Source: Allopusillimonas sp048270225
GTDB lineage: Bacteria; Pseudomonadota; Gammaproteobacteria; Burkholderiales; Burkholderiaceae_B
Direction of reading: 5' to 3'
Assembly: GCA_048270225.1 (NCBI GenBank)
Contig: JBLWTG010000003.1
Coordinates: forward strand, 186,001 to 250,000
DNA: 64,000 nucleotides
Under the pieces are notes generated by a model, which was given only the letters and a program-made list of their open reading frames with translations, was not told where the DNA came from and searched no databases. This document shows, piece after piece, positions 17,910-25,827 of this stretch. The first letter of the stretch is position 1. Each line of letters opens with the position of its first letter. Position numbers and translations under genes: made by a program.

Positions 17910-18307
17910 GAGTATCCTTGGCCGCGCAAGGCGGCATGCGTAGAGCGGGAGCAAATAGGAGTGCCCGTTACGCTGGTTGATTGGAGCATCGTGCCGACCG
18001 AATCAACCCTTAGGAGCGCGTATTGTCTTGGTTACGCGGCGCAAGGCCAGGAGGTCAGGGAGCGATGGCGCACGGCATGGGTGCTGAGGGTTCAGTCAAC
18101 TGCTATGACACAGCTATGCGCTGTATGAAAATGCCGACGCGTGAAGATTGCAGTGCAGCAATTATAGCGGCATTCTCGTTTAGGGAAAACCCCGATGTTG
18201 TAACCGGGCGACAACACGGCTGTTTTCACAGGCGGCGTAGCGCCCGCACGCCTGCCGCGCCGTCGCAGGAGCCGGGCGCGGCAAGCGCGCCGTGCCCGGG
18301 CTGGAGA
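17910..18307 (-). promoter_or_regulatory. Long helicase leader/promoter region, no gene
   Basis: These 398 bases hold no convincing gene. On the minus strand, TATAAT (complement of 18161-18166) is a perfect -10 box with only a weak -35 about 17 bases upstream. It predicts a transcript start near 18153 and a leader of about 240 bases before the helicase. Long leaders are known for cold-shock DEAD-box genes. The part beyond 18190 is the 3' flank of trpC. Confidence 0.35.
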
Positions 18308-19096
18308 TCAGGCAAACAGCGCCTGTAGAGCCAGTCCTGGATCGGGCGCGCGCATGAATGCCTCCCCGATCAGGAACGCGTTGACGCCGTGTTCGCGCAT
18401 CTTTTGTACGTCCTGCGGCGCAAGAATCCCGCTTTCGGTCACGACCCGCTTGCCTTCGGGGATGGCGGGCAGCAGATCCAGCGTGTTTTGCAGCGAGGTT
18501 TCGAAGCTGCGCAGATTGCGGTTGTTGATGCCCAGCAGCGAAGAGTTCAACTGCAGGGCGGTATCCAGCTCGGCGCGGTCATGGACCTCGACCAGCACAT
18601 CCATGCCCAGTTCAGTGGCGACGCATTCGAATTCCTTGAGTTGCGACAGCGACAGCGCCGCCACGATGAGCAGGATGCAGTCGGCGCCCAGCGCGCGCGC
18701 ATGAGCGATCTGGTAGGGATCGATCATGAAGTCCTTGCGCAGCACGGGCAGCGAGCAGGCGGCGCGCGCCTGGCGCAGGTAATCGTAGGAGCCCTGGAAA
18801 AACTGCACATCGGTCAGCACCGACAGGCAGGCGGCGCCATGCGCCGCATAGGAGGAGGCAATCTCCACCGGGTTGAAGTTTTCGCGGATAACGCCCTTGG
18901 AGGGGGAGGCTTTCTTGATTTCGGCGATGACGCCGGGTTTGCCCTGTGCGATTTTTTCTTCGATGGCCCGGGCGAAGCCGCGCAGATCCTTGCGGCTCTT
19001 GGCTTCGCGCAGCACATCGGATTCGCTGCGCATCTGGCGCGCCGTGGCGACTTCAGCCTTTTTGGTTTCGAGAATCTTGGCGAGGATGTCGTTCAT
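18308..19096 (-). CDS. trpC: Indole-3-glycerol phosphate synthase
   Basis: TrpC (262 aa) closes the indole ring from CdRP in tryptophan synthesis. The TIM-barrel motifs EIKKASPSKG, VLRKDFMIDPYQ, GINNRNLRSFET and TESGI are intact. It is the last gene of trpGDC and its ATG overlaps the trpD stop by 4 bases (ATGA). It is a stand-alone TrpC with no fused TrpF domain; trpF is not in the window. Confidence 0.97.
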   Translation of the reverse strand: MNDILAKILETKKAEVATARQMRSESDVLREAKSRKDLRGFARAIEEKIAQGKPGVIAEIKKASPSKGVIRENFNPVEIASSYAAHGAACLSVLTDVQFFQGSYDYLRQARAACSLPVLRKDFMIDPYQIAHARALGADCILLIVAALSLSQLKEFECVATELGMDVLVEVHDRAELDTALQLNSSLLGINNRNLRSFETSLQNTLDLLPAIPEGKRVVTESGILAPQDVQKMREHGVNAFLIGEAFMRAPDPGLALQALFA

Positions 19097-20124
19097 GATT
19101 TCAGCGTTCCTGTGTAGGCCCTGAATGCTTCCAGCTTGTCGCGGGCGGCGCCGCTGGCCAGTGCCTCGAAGGCGAGTTTAAGGCCTTCTTCGATGGAATC
19201 TGCCTGGTTGCCGGCATAGATGGCCAGCCCGGCATTAAGCGCAACGATATCACGAGCGGGGCCGGCGACGTTGTCCAGGGCTTCGAGTACCAGCGCAGCG
19301 GATTCCTGGCGGTTGCCGACCTTGATGGAGCGGTTCGACACCATGGTCATGCCGAAGTCTTCAGGGTGGATTTCGTATTCGCGCACTTTGCCGTTGCGCA
19401 GTTCGCCGACCAGGGTGGCGGCGCCGAGCGAGGCTTCGTCCATGCCGTCTTTGCCATGGACAATGAGCACATGGTTCGAGCCCAGGCGCTCCAGTACGCG
19501 CACCTGTATGCCGACCAGATCAGGATGGAACACGCCCATGAGCTGATTGCCGGCCTTGGCGGGATTGGTGAGGGGTCCCAGGATGTTGAAAATCGTGCGC
19601 ACCCCCAGCTCTTTGCGCACGGCGGCGACGTTCTTCATGGCGCCGTGATGCGCGGGCGCGAACATAAAGCCTATGCCGCAGTGGGCAATGCTTTCGGCGA
19701 CCTGTTCCGGACTGAGGGCGATATTGACGCCCAGCTCTTCGAGCACGTCCGCGCTGCCTGATGAAGACGAGGCGCTGCGGTTGCCGTGCTTGGCGATTTT
19801 TACGCCCTGCGAGGCGGCGACGAACATCGCTGCGGTTGAAATATTGAAGGTGTTGGATCCGTCTCCGCCTGTGCCGCACATGTCCAGGAGGTCGTCGGGA
19901 TTGCTCATGGGGACGGGCAGAGCGAATTCACGCATGACCTGAGCGGCTGCGGTGATCTCGCCCACGGTTTCCTTCTTCACGCGCAGGCCCAGGATGAGTG
20001 CGCTGGCAAGCTGCGGCGACATTTCGCCGCGCATCAGCAGGCGCATCAGGTGCAGCATTTCGTCGTGGAAGATTTCGCGATGCTCGATGCAGCGGGCCAG
20101 CGCTTCGTTGGGGGTAATGGTCAT
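19093..20124 (-). CDS. trpD: Anthranilate phosphoribosyltransferase
   Basis: TrpD (343 aa) transfers phosphoribosyl from PRPP to anthranilate. The PRPP-binding motif CGTGGDGSNTFNIST and the KHGNRSASSSSGSADVLE block are present. It is the stand-alone type, not fused to TrpG. It follows trpG after 60 bases and overlaps trpC by 4 bases. Confidence 0.97.
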   Translation of the reverse strand: MTITPNEALARCIEHREIFHDEMLHLMRLLMRGEMSPQLASALILGLRVKKETVGEITAAAQVMREFALPVPMSNPDDLLDMCGTGGDGSNTFNISTAAMFVAASQGVKIAKHGNRSASSSSGSADVLEELGVNIALSPEQVAESIAHCGIGFMFAPAHHGAMKNVAAVRKELGVRTIFNILGPLTNPAKAGNQLMGVFHPDLVGIQVRVLERLGSNHVLIVHGKDGMDEASLGAATLVGELRNGKVREYEIHPEDFGMTMVSNRSIKVGNRQESAALVLEALDNVAGPARDIVALNAGLAIYAGNQADSIEEGLKLAFEALASGAARDKLEAFRAYTGTLKS

Positions 20125-20184
20125 GATGAATCCTTGTGCAGTGCAGGCATCCTGGCGGCTGGGCCGTCGGTGCCGGCTTTGTTA

Positions 20185-20748
20185 TCAGATATCCAGGAAA
20201 TTCTTGAGCAGCGTATGCCCGTGCTCGCTGAGCACGGACTCCGGGTGAAACTGCACACCGTAAACAGGCAGCGTCTTGTGGCGCACCCCCATGATTTCGC
20301 CGTCGTCCGTATGTGCGGTGATCTCCAGGCAATCGGGCAGTGTGTCGCGTTCAATGGCGAGCGAATGATAGCGCGTCACGATGTAGGGGGACGGCAGTCC
20401 TTTGAAAACATCGGTGCCCATATGCGTAATGCTCGACACCTTGCCATGCATGATCTGCTGGGCGCGCACGACGTTGCCGCCGAAGGCCGAGGCAATCGCC
20501 TGATGGCCCAGGCAGACGCCGAGGATGGGGCGCTTGCCGGCAAAGTGGCGGATGAGCGCCACGGAAATACCTGCTTCGGCCGGTGAGCATGGGCCGGGGG
20601 AGACGCAGATGCGGTCGGGCGCCAGGGCCTCGATCTCTTCCACGGTCGTCTGGTCATTGCGCAGCACGCGCACTTCTTCACCCAACTCGCCGAAATACTG
20701 CACGAGGTTGTAGGTAAAAGAGTCGTAGTTATCGAGCATTAACAGCAT
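20185..20748 (-). CDS. trpG: Anthranilate synthase component II (glutamine amidotransferase)
   Basis: TrpG (187 aa) supplies ammonia from glutamine to TrpE. The class I amidotransferase triad is visible: Cys in GVCLGHQAIASAFGG, and the His and Glu in FHPES. AGGAG lies 5 bases before the ATG. It heads trpGDC, separated from trpE by about 2.6 kb of opposite-strand lactate genes. A short ORF with tandem Trp codons lies upstream, pointing to independent tryptophan control. It could also serve as PabA, as in some bacteria. Confidence 0.96.
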   Translation of the reverse strand: MLLMLDNYDSFTYNLVQYFGELGEEVRVLRNDQTTVEEIEALAPDRICVSPGPCSPAEAGISVALIRHFAGKRPILGVCLGHQAIASAFGGNVVRAQQIMHGKVSSITHMGTDVFKGLPSPYIVTRYHSLAIERDTLPDCLEITAHTDDGEIMGVRHKTLPVYGVQFHPESVLSEHGHTLLKNFLDI

Positions 20749-20942
20749 GATGGCTCCTGAGCAGCAGGGCGCATAGGGATATGCGCAGCCGGGACGGGCG
20801 CAGGCTGCCTGCCGGAAGGGAAAGGGGTGTAAGGGGTAATCGTCGACAGCATGAGCAATCTCCAGTTTAAGGAGCCGCCGTGCCGGAGAGAGGGGAATCG
20901 AGCCATTGCCATCCAGAACGACGGCAAGGTGCGAATTGAGTA

Positions 20943-21001
20943 CGCAACAACGAGCCGCTTCCTAGTGGAAGCGCCACCACTGTGCAGAGCGGATGGTTGC
21001 G
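20943..21001 (-). promoter_or_regulatory. Candidate attenuator-like structure in the trpGDC leader
   Basis: On the minus strand CGCTTCC (complement of 20967-20973) pairs with GGAAGCG (complement of 20956-20962) around a 4-base loop that contains part of the leader-peptide stop. An outer helix joins CGCAAC (complement of 20996-21001) to GTTGCG (complement of 20943-20948). A ribosome stalled on the Trp codons would open both. I find no U-tract terminator downstream, so control may be Rho-dependent or translational. Confidence 0.4.
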
Positions 21002-21012
21002 AAACTTTTCAT
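20962..21012 (-). CDS. Putative second trp leader peptide (upstream of trpGDC)
   Basis: This ORF of 17 codons encodes MKSFATIRSAQWWRFH, with two adjacent Trp codons four codons from the stop, as in classical trp leader peptides. It lies about 210 bases upstream of trpG on the same strand and is followed at once by a hairpin. Tandem Trp codons in so short an ORF at this place are unlikely by chance. Against it, no good Shine-Dalgarno precedes the ATG. Its role would be to sense charged tRNA-Trp for trpGDC. Confidence 0.6.
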   Translation of the reverse strand: MKSFATIRSAQWWRFH

Positions 21013-21250
21013 GGAGGCAATTCTACCGTCATCTTTGAGTATTGTCGACGGGGTGTAGGGTATGCACCAATATAAGGGTAAATCACCATAAAATGGTCAG
21101 TCCAAAATGGCGGGGTGGGCCCTGATCAGGAGCGTCAGCCTGACGGCCATGTCATGCCATCAGCGATGAATCTGCGTGAAATTGGACGGATTTGAATAAA
21201 TAAAAAGCGGATATATCGGAATTTTCAGCTATAAATCTGCCAGGAAAAAA

Positions 21251-21280
21251 TTGACCAATAAATAAATGGCTTCTTATAAT
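21251..21280 (+). promoter_or_regulatory. Sigma-70 promoter of lldR-lldD
   Basis: TTGACC (21251-21256), an 18-base spacer and TATAAT (21275-21280) make a strong promoter, with a start near 21287. The -35 box overlaps ATTGACCAAT (21250-21259), which carries an LldR-like ACCAAT half-site. Confidence 0.7.
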
Positions 21281-21305
21281 GCGCACAACTGCATTGATTA
21301 ATAGA

Positions 21306-21320
21306 ATTGGTACGACCAAT
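21306..21320 (+). promoter_or_regulatory. LldR operator
   Basis: ATTGGTACGACCAAT is a perfect 6-3-6 palindrome matching the FadR/LldR-type operator (E. coli LldR sites have the same TTGG...CCAA arms). It lies about 20 bases after the predicted start and just before the lldR ATG, a position suited to lactate-relieved autorepression. Confidence 0.75.
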
Positions 21321-21327
21321 AACGCCT

Positions 21328-22134
21328 ATGCTTTCCGACGGTCATGCACATGTCGTCAAGGATTGGCCGCTTGCCGGGCGCCTTATGCGTATTTCAGATC
21401 AGATTGCCGGGCGATTGCGAACGCTCATCGCCGAGCTGGGGCTCAAGCCTGGCGAGCGCCTGCCCGCCGAGCGGCAACTGGCCGCCGACCTGGGCGCTTC
21501 GCGTTCTTCCGTGCGCGAAGCCATCCAGCGCCTGGCCAGTCAGGGTTTGCTGCATAGTCGCCAGGGCGGCGGCACGTATGTGCAGGATGCGCTGGTCGTG
21601 CAGTGGCATCAGGCGCGCGTCGCGCACCCGCTCAGTACGGTGGTGCAGCAAGATCCTGAATACCGTTACGACGTGCTGGAGGCGCGTCACGCCCTCGAAG
21701 GCAGCACGGCCTGGCATGCAGCGTTGCGCGCCACCGCGCAGGACAAGGCGCGCATTCGCGAGTGTTTCGAGGCCACGCTGCGCTTTCCCGGCGACGGCGA
21801 TGCGGCGCCAGCCTCCCGCGCAGACGCACAATTTCACCTGGCGATTGCCGAGGCCTCGCACAATCTCGTGCTGCTGCAAATGATGCGTGGACTGTTCGAC
21901 CTGCTGCAGGCAACGGTTACGCAAAACCGCCAGAAAATGTACACCATGCCGCAAACCTCCGAACAACTGGCCGCCCAGCATCACGCGCTGATGGAGGCCA
22001 TCCTGGCTGGCGATGCGCAGCGCGCCCGTTCAACCGTCTGCCATCATCTTGAATTCGTGCATCATTCCGTGCGCGCCCTCGACGAAGACGAAGCCCGTCG
22101 CGAACGTTCCTCCCGTCTACCACCCACTCCATAA
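21328..22134 (+). CDS. lldR: GntR-family lactate-responsive regulator LldR
   Basis: This 268-residue FadR-type GntR regulator has an N-terminal winged helix (GERLPAERQLAADLG, SRSSVREAIQRL, RQGGGTYV) and an FCD sensor domain with LEARHALEGSTAWHAA and FHLAIAEASHN. Both blocks resemble E. coli LldR closely. It should bind L-lactate and repress or activate lldD. I start it at ATG 21328; the in-frame ATG at 21385 (MRISDQ) is an alternative and neither has a clear Shine-Dalgarno. lldD follows 5 bases after its stop. Confidence 0.88.
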   Translation: MLSDGHAHVVKDWPLAGRLMRISDQIAGRLRTLIAELGLKPGERLPAERQLAADLGASRSSVREAIQRLASQGLLHSRQGGGTYVQDALVVQWHQARVAHPLSTVVQQDPEYRYDVLEARHALEGSTAWHAALRATAQDKARIRECFEATLRFPGDGDAAPASRADAQFHLAIAEASHNLVLLQMMRGLFDLLQATVTQNRQKMYTMPQTSEQLAAQHHALMEAILAGDAQRARSTVCHHLEFVHHSVRALDEDEARRERSSRLPPTP

Positions 22135-22139
22135 ATGCC

Positions 22140-23279
22140 ATGATTATTTCCGCGTCTACTGACTACCGCAACGCCGCCAGGCGCAAACTGCCGCCTTTTC
22201 TTTTTCATTACATAGACGGCGGCGCTTATGCCGAGCATACGCTTGGGCGCAATGTCAGTGATCTTGCCGACATCGCCTTGCGTCAGCGAGTGCTTCGCAA
22301 TATGTCTGAGCTCAGCCTGGAAACCCAGCTGTTCGGCGAGACCCTGTCCATGCCGGTGGCGCTTGCGCCGGTCGGCCTGCTGGGCATGTTCGCACGGCGC
22401 GGCGAAGTGCAGGCAGCGCGGGCGGCAGACAAAAAGGGTATTCCGTTTACGATGTCCACCGTGTCGGTCTGTCCTATCGAAGAGGTTGCGCCTGCCATCA
22501 AGCGGCCCATGTGGTTCCAACTGTATGTGCTCAAGGATCGCGGCTTCATGCGCAATGCCCTGGAGCGCGCGCAGGCGGCCGGCGTCACAACGCTGGTCTT
22601 TACCGTGGACATGCCGGTGCCCGGCGCCCGCTATCGCGATGCGCATTCCGGCATGAGCGGCCCGAACGCGGCGCTGCGCCGTTATGGGCAGGCCATCACG
22701 CATCCTGCCTGGTCGTGGGATGTGGGCCTGTTGGGCCGTCCGCATGATCTGGGCAATATTTCCACCTATCGCGGCAAGCCCACCGGTCTGGCAGACTACA
22801 TCGGCTGGCTGGGCACGAACTTTGATCCATCCATTTCCTGGAAAGACCTCGAGTGGATACGCGAGTTCTGGAAAGGACCGATGGTCATCAAGGGGATACT
22901 GGATGCGGAGGATGCGCGCGACGCAGTGCGCTTTGGTGCAGATGGGATAGTGGTTTCCAATCATGGCGGCCGTCAGCTCGACGGCGTATTGTCCTCGGCA
23001 CGGGCACTGCCCATGATTGCCGACGCCGTCAAGGGCGAGCTTGCGATCCTGGCCGATTCCGGTATCCGCAATGGGCTGGATGTCGTGCGCATGATCGCCC
23101 TGGGCGCTGATACGGTGTTGCTGGGCCGGGCCTTTATCTATGCCATGGCGACGGCCGGCGAGGCTGGCGTGGCCAATCTGCTGGACCTGATCGACAAGGA
23201 AATGCGCGTGGCCATGACACTGACAGGCGCCAGGAAGATCAGCGAGATCAGCTCGGAGCTCTTGGCCAAGGTTGGCTGA
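22140..23279 (+). CDS. lldD: FMN-dependent L-lactate dehydrogenase
   Basis: LldD (379 aa) oxidises L-lactate to pyruvate at the membrane and feeds electrons to quinone. The alpha-hydroxy acid oxidase signature SNHGGRQLDG with the catalytic His is present, as are FMN-contact blocks LADSGIRNGLDVVR and LGRAFIYAMA. It is in an operon with its regulator lldR. The pair lies on the opposite strand between trpE and trpG and faces trpE tail to tail. Confidence 0.95.
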   Translation: MIISASTDYRNAARRKLPPFLFHYIDGGAYAEHTLGRNVSDLADIALRQRVLRNMSELSLETQLFGETLSMPVALAPVGLLGMFARRGEVQAARAADKKGIPFTMSTVSVCPIEEVAPAIKRPMWFQLYVLKDRGFMRNALERAQAAGVTTLVFTVDMPVPGARYRDAHSGMSGPNAALRRYGQAITHPAWSWDVGLLGRPHDLGNISTYRGKPTGLADYIGWLGTNFDPSISWKDLEWIREFWKGPMVIKGILDAEDARDAVRFGADGIVVSNHGGRQLDGVLSSARALPMIADAVKGELAILADSGIRNGLDVVRMIALGADTVLLGRAFIYAMATAGEAGVANLLDLIDKEMRVAMTLTGARKISEISSELLAKVG

Positions 23280-23291
23280 GGCAAGCCAGAT

Positions 23292-23313
23292 GCCCTGGCC
23301 TGCCTGGCAGGGC
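23292..23313. terminator. Hairpin between convergent lldD and trpE
   Basis: GCCCTG (23292-23297) and CAGGGC (23308-23313) form a stem with a 10-base loop in the short gap between two converging genes. No U-tract is present, so it is only a candidate bidirectional terminator. Confidence 0.35.
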
Positions 23314-23314
23314 T

Positions 23315-24835
23315 TCAGATAGGCTCGTCCAGCCCAAACTGAACCTGCTCGGCCGCGCGCAGCACCGCCCTGGCCTTGGCTTCGGTTTCCTGCCATTCTT
23401 TTTCGGGATCCGAGTCGGCGACGATGCCGGCTGCAGCCTGCGCATACAGCATGCCATCCTTGATGATGCCGGTGCGTATGGCGATGGCCAGATCCATTTC
23501 GCCGCCATAGCTCATGTAGCCTGCTGCGCCGCCGTAGATGCCGCGGCGCACCGGTTCGAGCTCATCGATGATTTCCATGGCCCTGACCTTGGGGGCGCCC
23601 GTCAGGGTGCCGGCCGGGAAAGAGGCGCGCAGCAAATCCATATTGCTCATGTTTTCGTCCAGCTCGCCCGTGACATTGGACACCAGGTGCATGACATGCG
23701 AATAGCGTTCTATGGTCATGGTATCGGTGACCTCGACTGTGCCGGTCTTGGCCACGCGGCCGATATCGTTGCGGGCCAGGTCAATCAGCATGACATGTTC
23801 GGCGCGCTCCTTGGGGTCGGCGATGAGTTCCTCGGCCATGCGGGCGTCTTCCTCGGGCGTGGCGCCGCGCTTGCGCGTGCCTGCCAGCGGCCGTATGGTG
23901 GCCACGGTTTTGCGCTGCCCGCCTTCGGTGACGATGTCCTGGCGCACCAGGATCTCGGGCGATGAACCCACCACCTGAAAGTTGTCGAAATTCCAGTAGT
24001 ACATGTAGGGCGAGGGGTTGAGCGAACGAAGCGCGCGATACAGCGACAGCGGCGAATCGCGGAAAGGCTTGGCAATGACCTGGCCTATCTGTACCTGCAT
24101 GACGTCGCCTGCGGCGATGTACTCCTTGGCCTTGAGCACGGCGTCGATGTAGTCTTTTTTGTCGAAATCGCGGCGGCTGTTGGTCTGCATGCTGGCATAG
24201 GCGTAGGGGATGACCACGGGGGTGCGCAGCTTTTCCCGCAGCATCTTCAGGCGACGCCGCGCCAAGGCATAGGCTTCGGGCTGGCGGGGGTCGGCATAGA
24301 CGATCAGGTAGGTGCGGCCGGCCAGGTTGTCGACAATGACCAGTTCGTCCACGTGAAGCAGCATGATGTCCGGCGTGCCTTCCTCCTGCCCATTGGGAAA
24401 AGGCTTGACCGCGGGGCCGAGACGCGGCTCGATGTGGCGCACGGTGTCGTAGCCGAAGTAGCCGGCCAACCCGCCGGCAAAGCGCGGCATGCCGGGCAGC
24501 AGCGCGACCTTGAAGCGGTCCTGGTAGGCCTCGATAAAGGCCAGCGGATCGCCTTCGTGGCGTTCGACGACCTCTCCTTTGTGCAGGACCTCGGTCAGGT
24601 TGCCGGTGGCGCGTATCACTGTCCTGGCGGGCAGGCCGATGAAGGAATAGCGTCCAAAGCGCTCGCCGCCGACCACGGATTCCATCAGGCAGGTATTGCG
24701 GCCGCCTTCAGGGCCGCTGTGCGCCAGCTTGAGATAAATGGCCAGCGGGGTATCCAGGTCGGCGTAGGTTTCGGCAAGCAGGGGAATGCGGTTGTAGCCT
24801 TGTGCCGCCAGTGCGTTGAACTCGATTTCTGTCAT
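23315..24835 (-). CDS. trpE: Anthranilate synthase component I
   Basis: TrpE (506 aa) makes anthranilate from chorismate, using ammonia from TrpG. Catalytic-domain motifs are present: RPLAGTRKRG, IDLARNDIGRV and FPAGTLTGAPKVRAME. The N-terminal tryptophan-feedback region with SVVGGERFGRYSF is also there. It is preceded by a classical leader peptide and intrinsic terminator. It lies downstream of rpe and gph, as in pseudomonads and many Burkholderiales, but its usual partners trpGDC are displaced beyond lldR-lldD. Confidence 0.97.
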   Translation of the reverse strand: MTEIEFNALAAQGYNRIPLLAETYADLDTPLAIYLKLAHSGPEGGRNTCLMESVVGGERFGRYSFIGLPARTVIRATGNLTEVLHKGEVVERHEGDPLAFIEAYQDRFKVALLPGMPRFAGGLAGYFGYDTVRHIEPRLGPAVKPFPNGQEEGTPDIMLLHVDELVIVDNLAGRTYLIVYADPRQPEAYALARRRLKMLREKLRTPVVIPYAYASMQTNSRRDFDKKDYIDAVLKAKEYIAAGDVMQVQIGQVIAKPFRDSPLSLYRALRSLNPSPYMYYWNFDNFQVVGSSPEILVRQDIVTEGGQRKTVATIRPLAGTRKRGATPEEDARMAEELIADPKERAEHVMLIDLARNDIGRVAKTGTVEVTDTMTIERYSHVMHLVSNVTGELDENMSNMDLLRASFPAGTLTGAPKVRAMEIIDELEPVRRGIYGGAAGYMSYGGEMDLAIAIRTGIIKDGMLYAQAAAGIVADSDPEKEWQETEAKARAVLRAAEQVQFGLDEPI

Positions 24836-24884
24836 AGGGGTCTCTGTGTGGTGTTACATACAGGCCGGGACAGGGAGCCATCAC

Positions 24885-24919
24885 AAAAAAGCCCGGCCAA
24901 ACAATGTGGGTTCCGGGCT
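24885..24919 (-). terminator. Intrinsic terminator of the trpE attenuator
   Basis: On the minus strand AGCCCGG (complement of 24913-24919) pairs with CCGGGCT (complement of 24890-24896) across a 16-base loop, followed by a run of six U (complement of 24885-24890). It sits between the leader peptide and trpE, as expected for a transcription attenuator. Confidence 0.88.
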
Positions 24920-24985
24920 AAGCGTTGCTGGTAATTTGCTTGCGGCACATGAAGACAGTGTCTTGGTGCCGGGAGAGGATTACCG

Positions 24986-25057
24986 CTACCCAGAACACAA
25001 ACGCCACCAGCGCCAGTAGGCGCGGGGCGTGGTGCCGTAATACAGGGTAGCGTTCAT
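24986..25057 (-). CDS. trpL: trp operon leader peptide
   Basis: This 23-residue ORF has Trp codons in the cluster YWRWWRLCSG near its end. A perfect intrinsic terminator follows about 65 bases later, then trpE. This is a textbook attenuation layout: stalling at Trp codons during tryptophan starvation would prevent the terminator. Its ATG overlaps the gph stop as ATGA (25054-25057), so its translation is coupled to gph and part of the transcription comes from rpe-gph. Confidence 0.9.
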   Translation of the reverse strand: MNATLYYGTTPRAYWRWWRLCSG

Positions 25058-25752
25058 GTGTTCTGGGTCTGTGATGATGGCCTGGCAGCCCAGTGGGCCG
25101 CATCGACAATAGATGCAACTATAGCATCGACATCGAGATCGCGCACGTCCTGGCCCTCGTTATAGCCGTAGGGCACGGCAAGCACGGTGATGCCCGCGGC
25201 CCGCGCAGCCTGCGCGTCGTTGATGGAATCGCCTATGGCCAGCGCCGTGCCGGGTTCGACGCCAAGTACGTGGCAAGCGTGCAACAGCGGCATGGGGTCG
25301 GGTTTCTTCTCGGCGCAGGTATCGCCGCAGACGACGGCATCGAAAAATGCCGCGAGCCCGCACTGCTCAAGCAGCGGGGGCGTGAATTCGGTGGGCTTGT
25401 TGGTGACGATGGCCAGTTTCAGGCCGGCGTCCCGGAAGGCCTGCAGGCCTTCTCGTACGCCCGGATACAGCATGGCGCGCCGGCCATTGAAGTGGTGGTA
25501 GTGACGATGGAACAGCGCCAGTCCGTGCTCGATGTCCCGCGCATCGGGGGCATGATGGTCGGGATTGTTGGCCAGGGCGCGCGCCACGAGCACGGTTGTT
25601 CCCTTGCCGACGTAAGTGGCCACGACATCCTGGGGCAGTACCGGCAGGCCGAGGTCGGCGCGCATGGCGTTGGCGGCATCGGCCAGATCGGGGATGGTGT
25701 CGAGCAGCGTGCCATCCAGGTCCAGCAGCACAGCGTTGAAGTTCATGATCAT
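25054..25752 (-). CDS. gph: Phosphoglycolate phosphatase (HAD family)
   Basis: Gph (232 aa) dephosphorylates 2-phosphoglycolate. HAD motifs are visible: the nucleophile in LLDLDGTLLDT, the Thr of motif II in AIVTNKPTE, Lys in EKKPDPMPL and the acidic pair in AIGDSINDAQAA. It is between rpe and the trp leader. Its stop codon overlaps the leader-peptide ATG. The start may be 25752 or 25746. Confidence 0.92.
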   Translation of the reverse strand: MIMNFNAVLLDLDGTLLDTIPDLADAANAMRADLGLPVLPQDVVATYVGKGTTVLVARALANNPDHHAPDARDIEHGLALFHRHYHHFNGRRAMLYPGVREGLQAFRDAGLKLAIVTNKPTEFTPPLLEQCGLAAFFDAVVCGDTCAEKKPDPMPLLHACHVLGVEPGTALAIGDSINDAQAARAAGITVLAVPYGYNEGQDVRDLDVDAIVASIVDAAHWAARPSSQTQNT

Positions 25753-25827
25753 GACGGTGAGATTGGAGTGGCATCCTGCCGGGCAGGCAGGGCGGTAAGC
25801 GGGGCAGCGCGCGGTGCCGGCCTAGTA

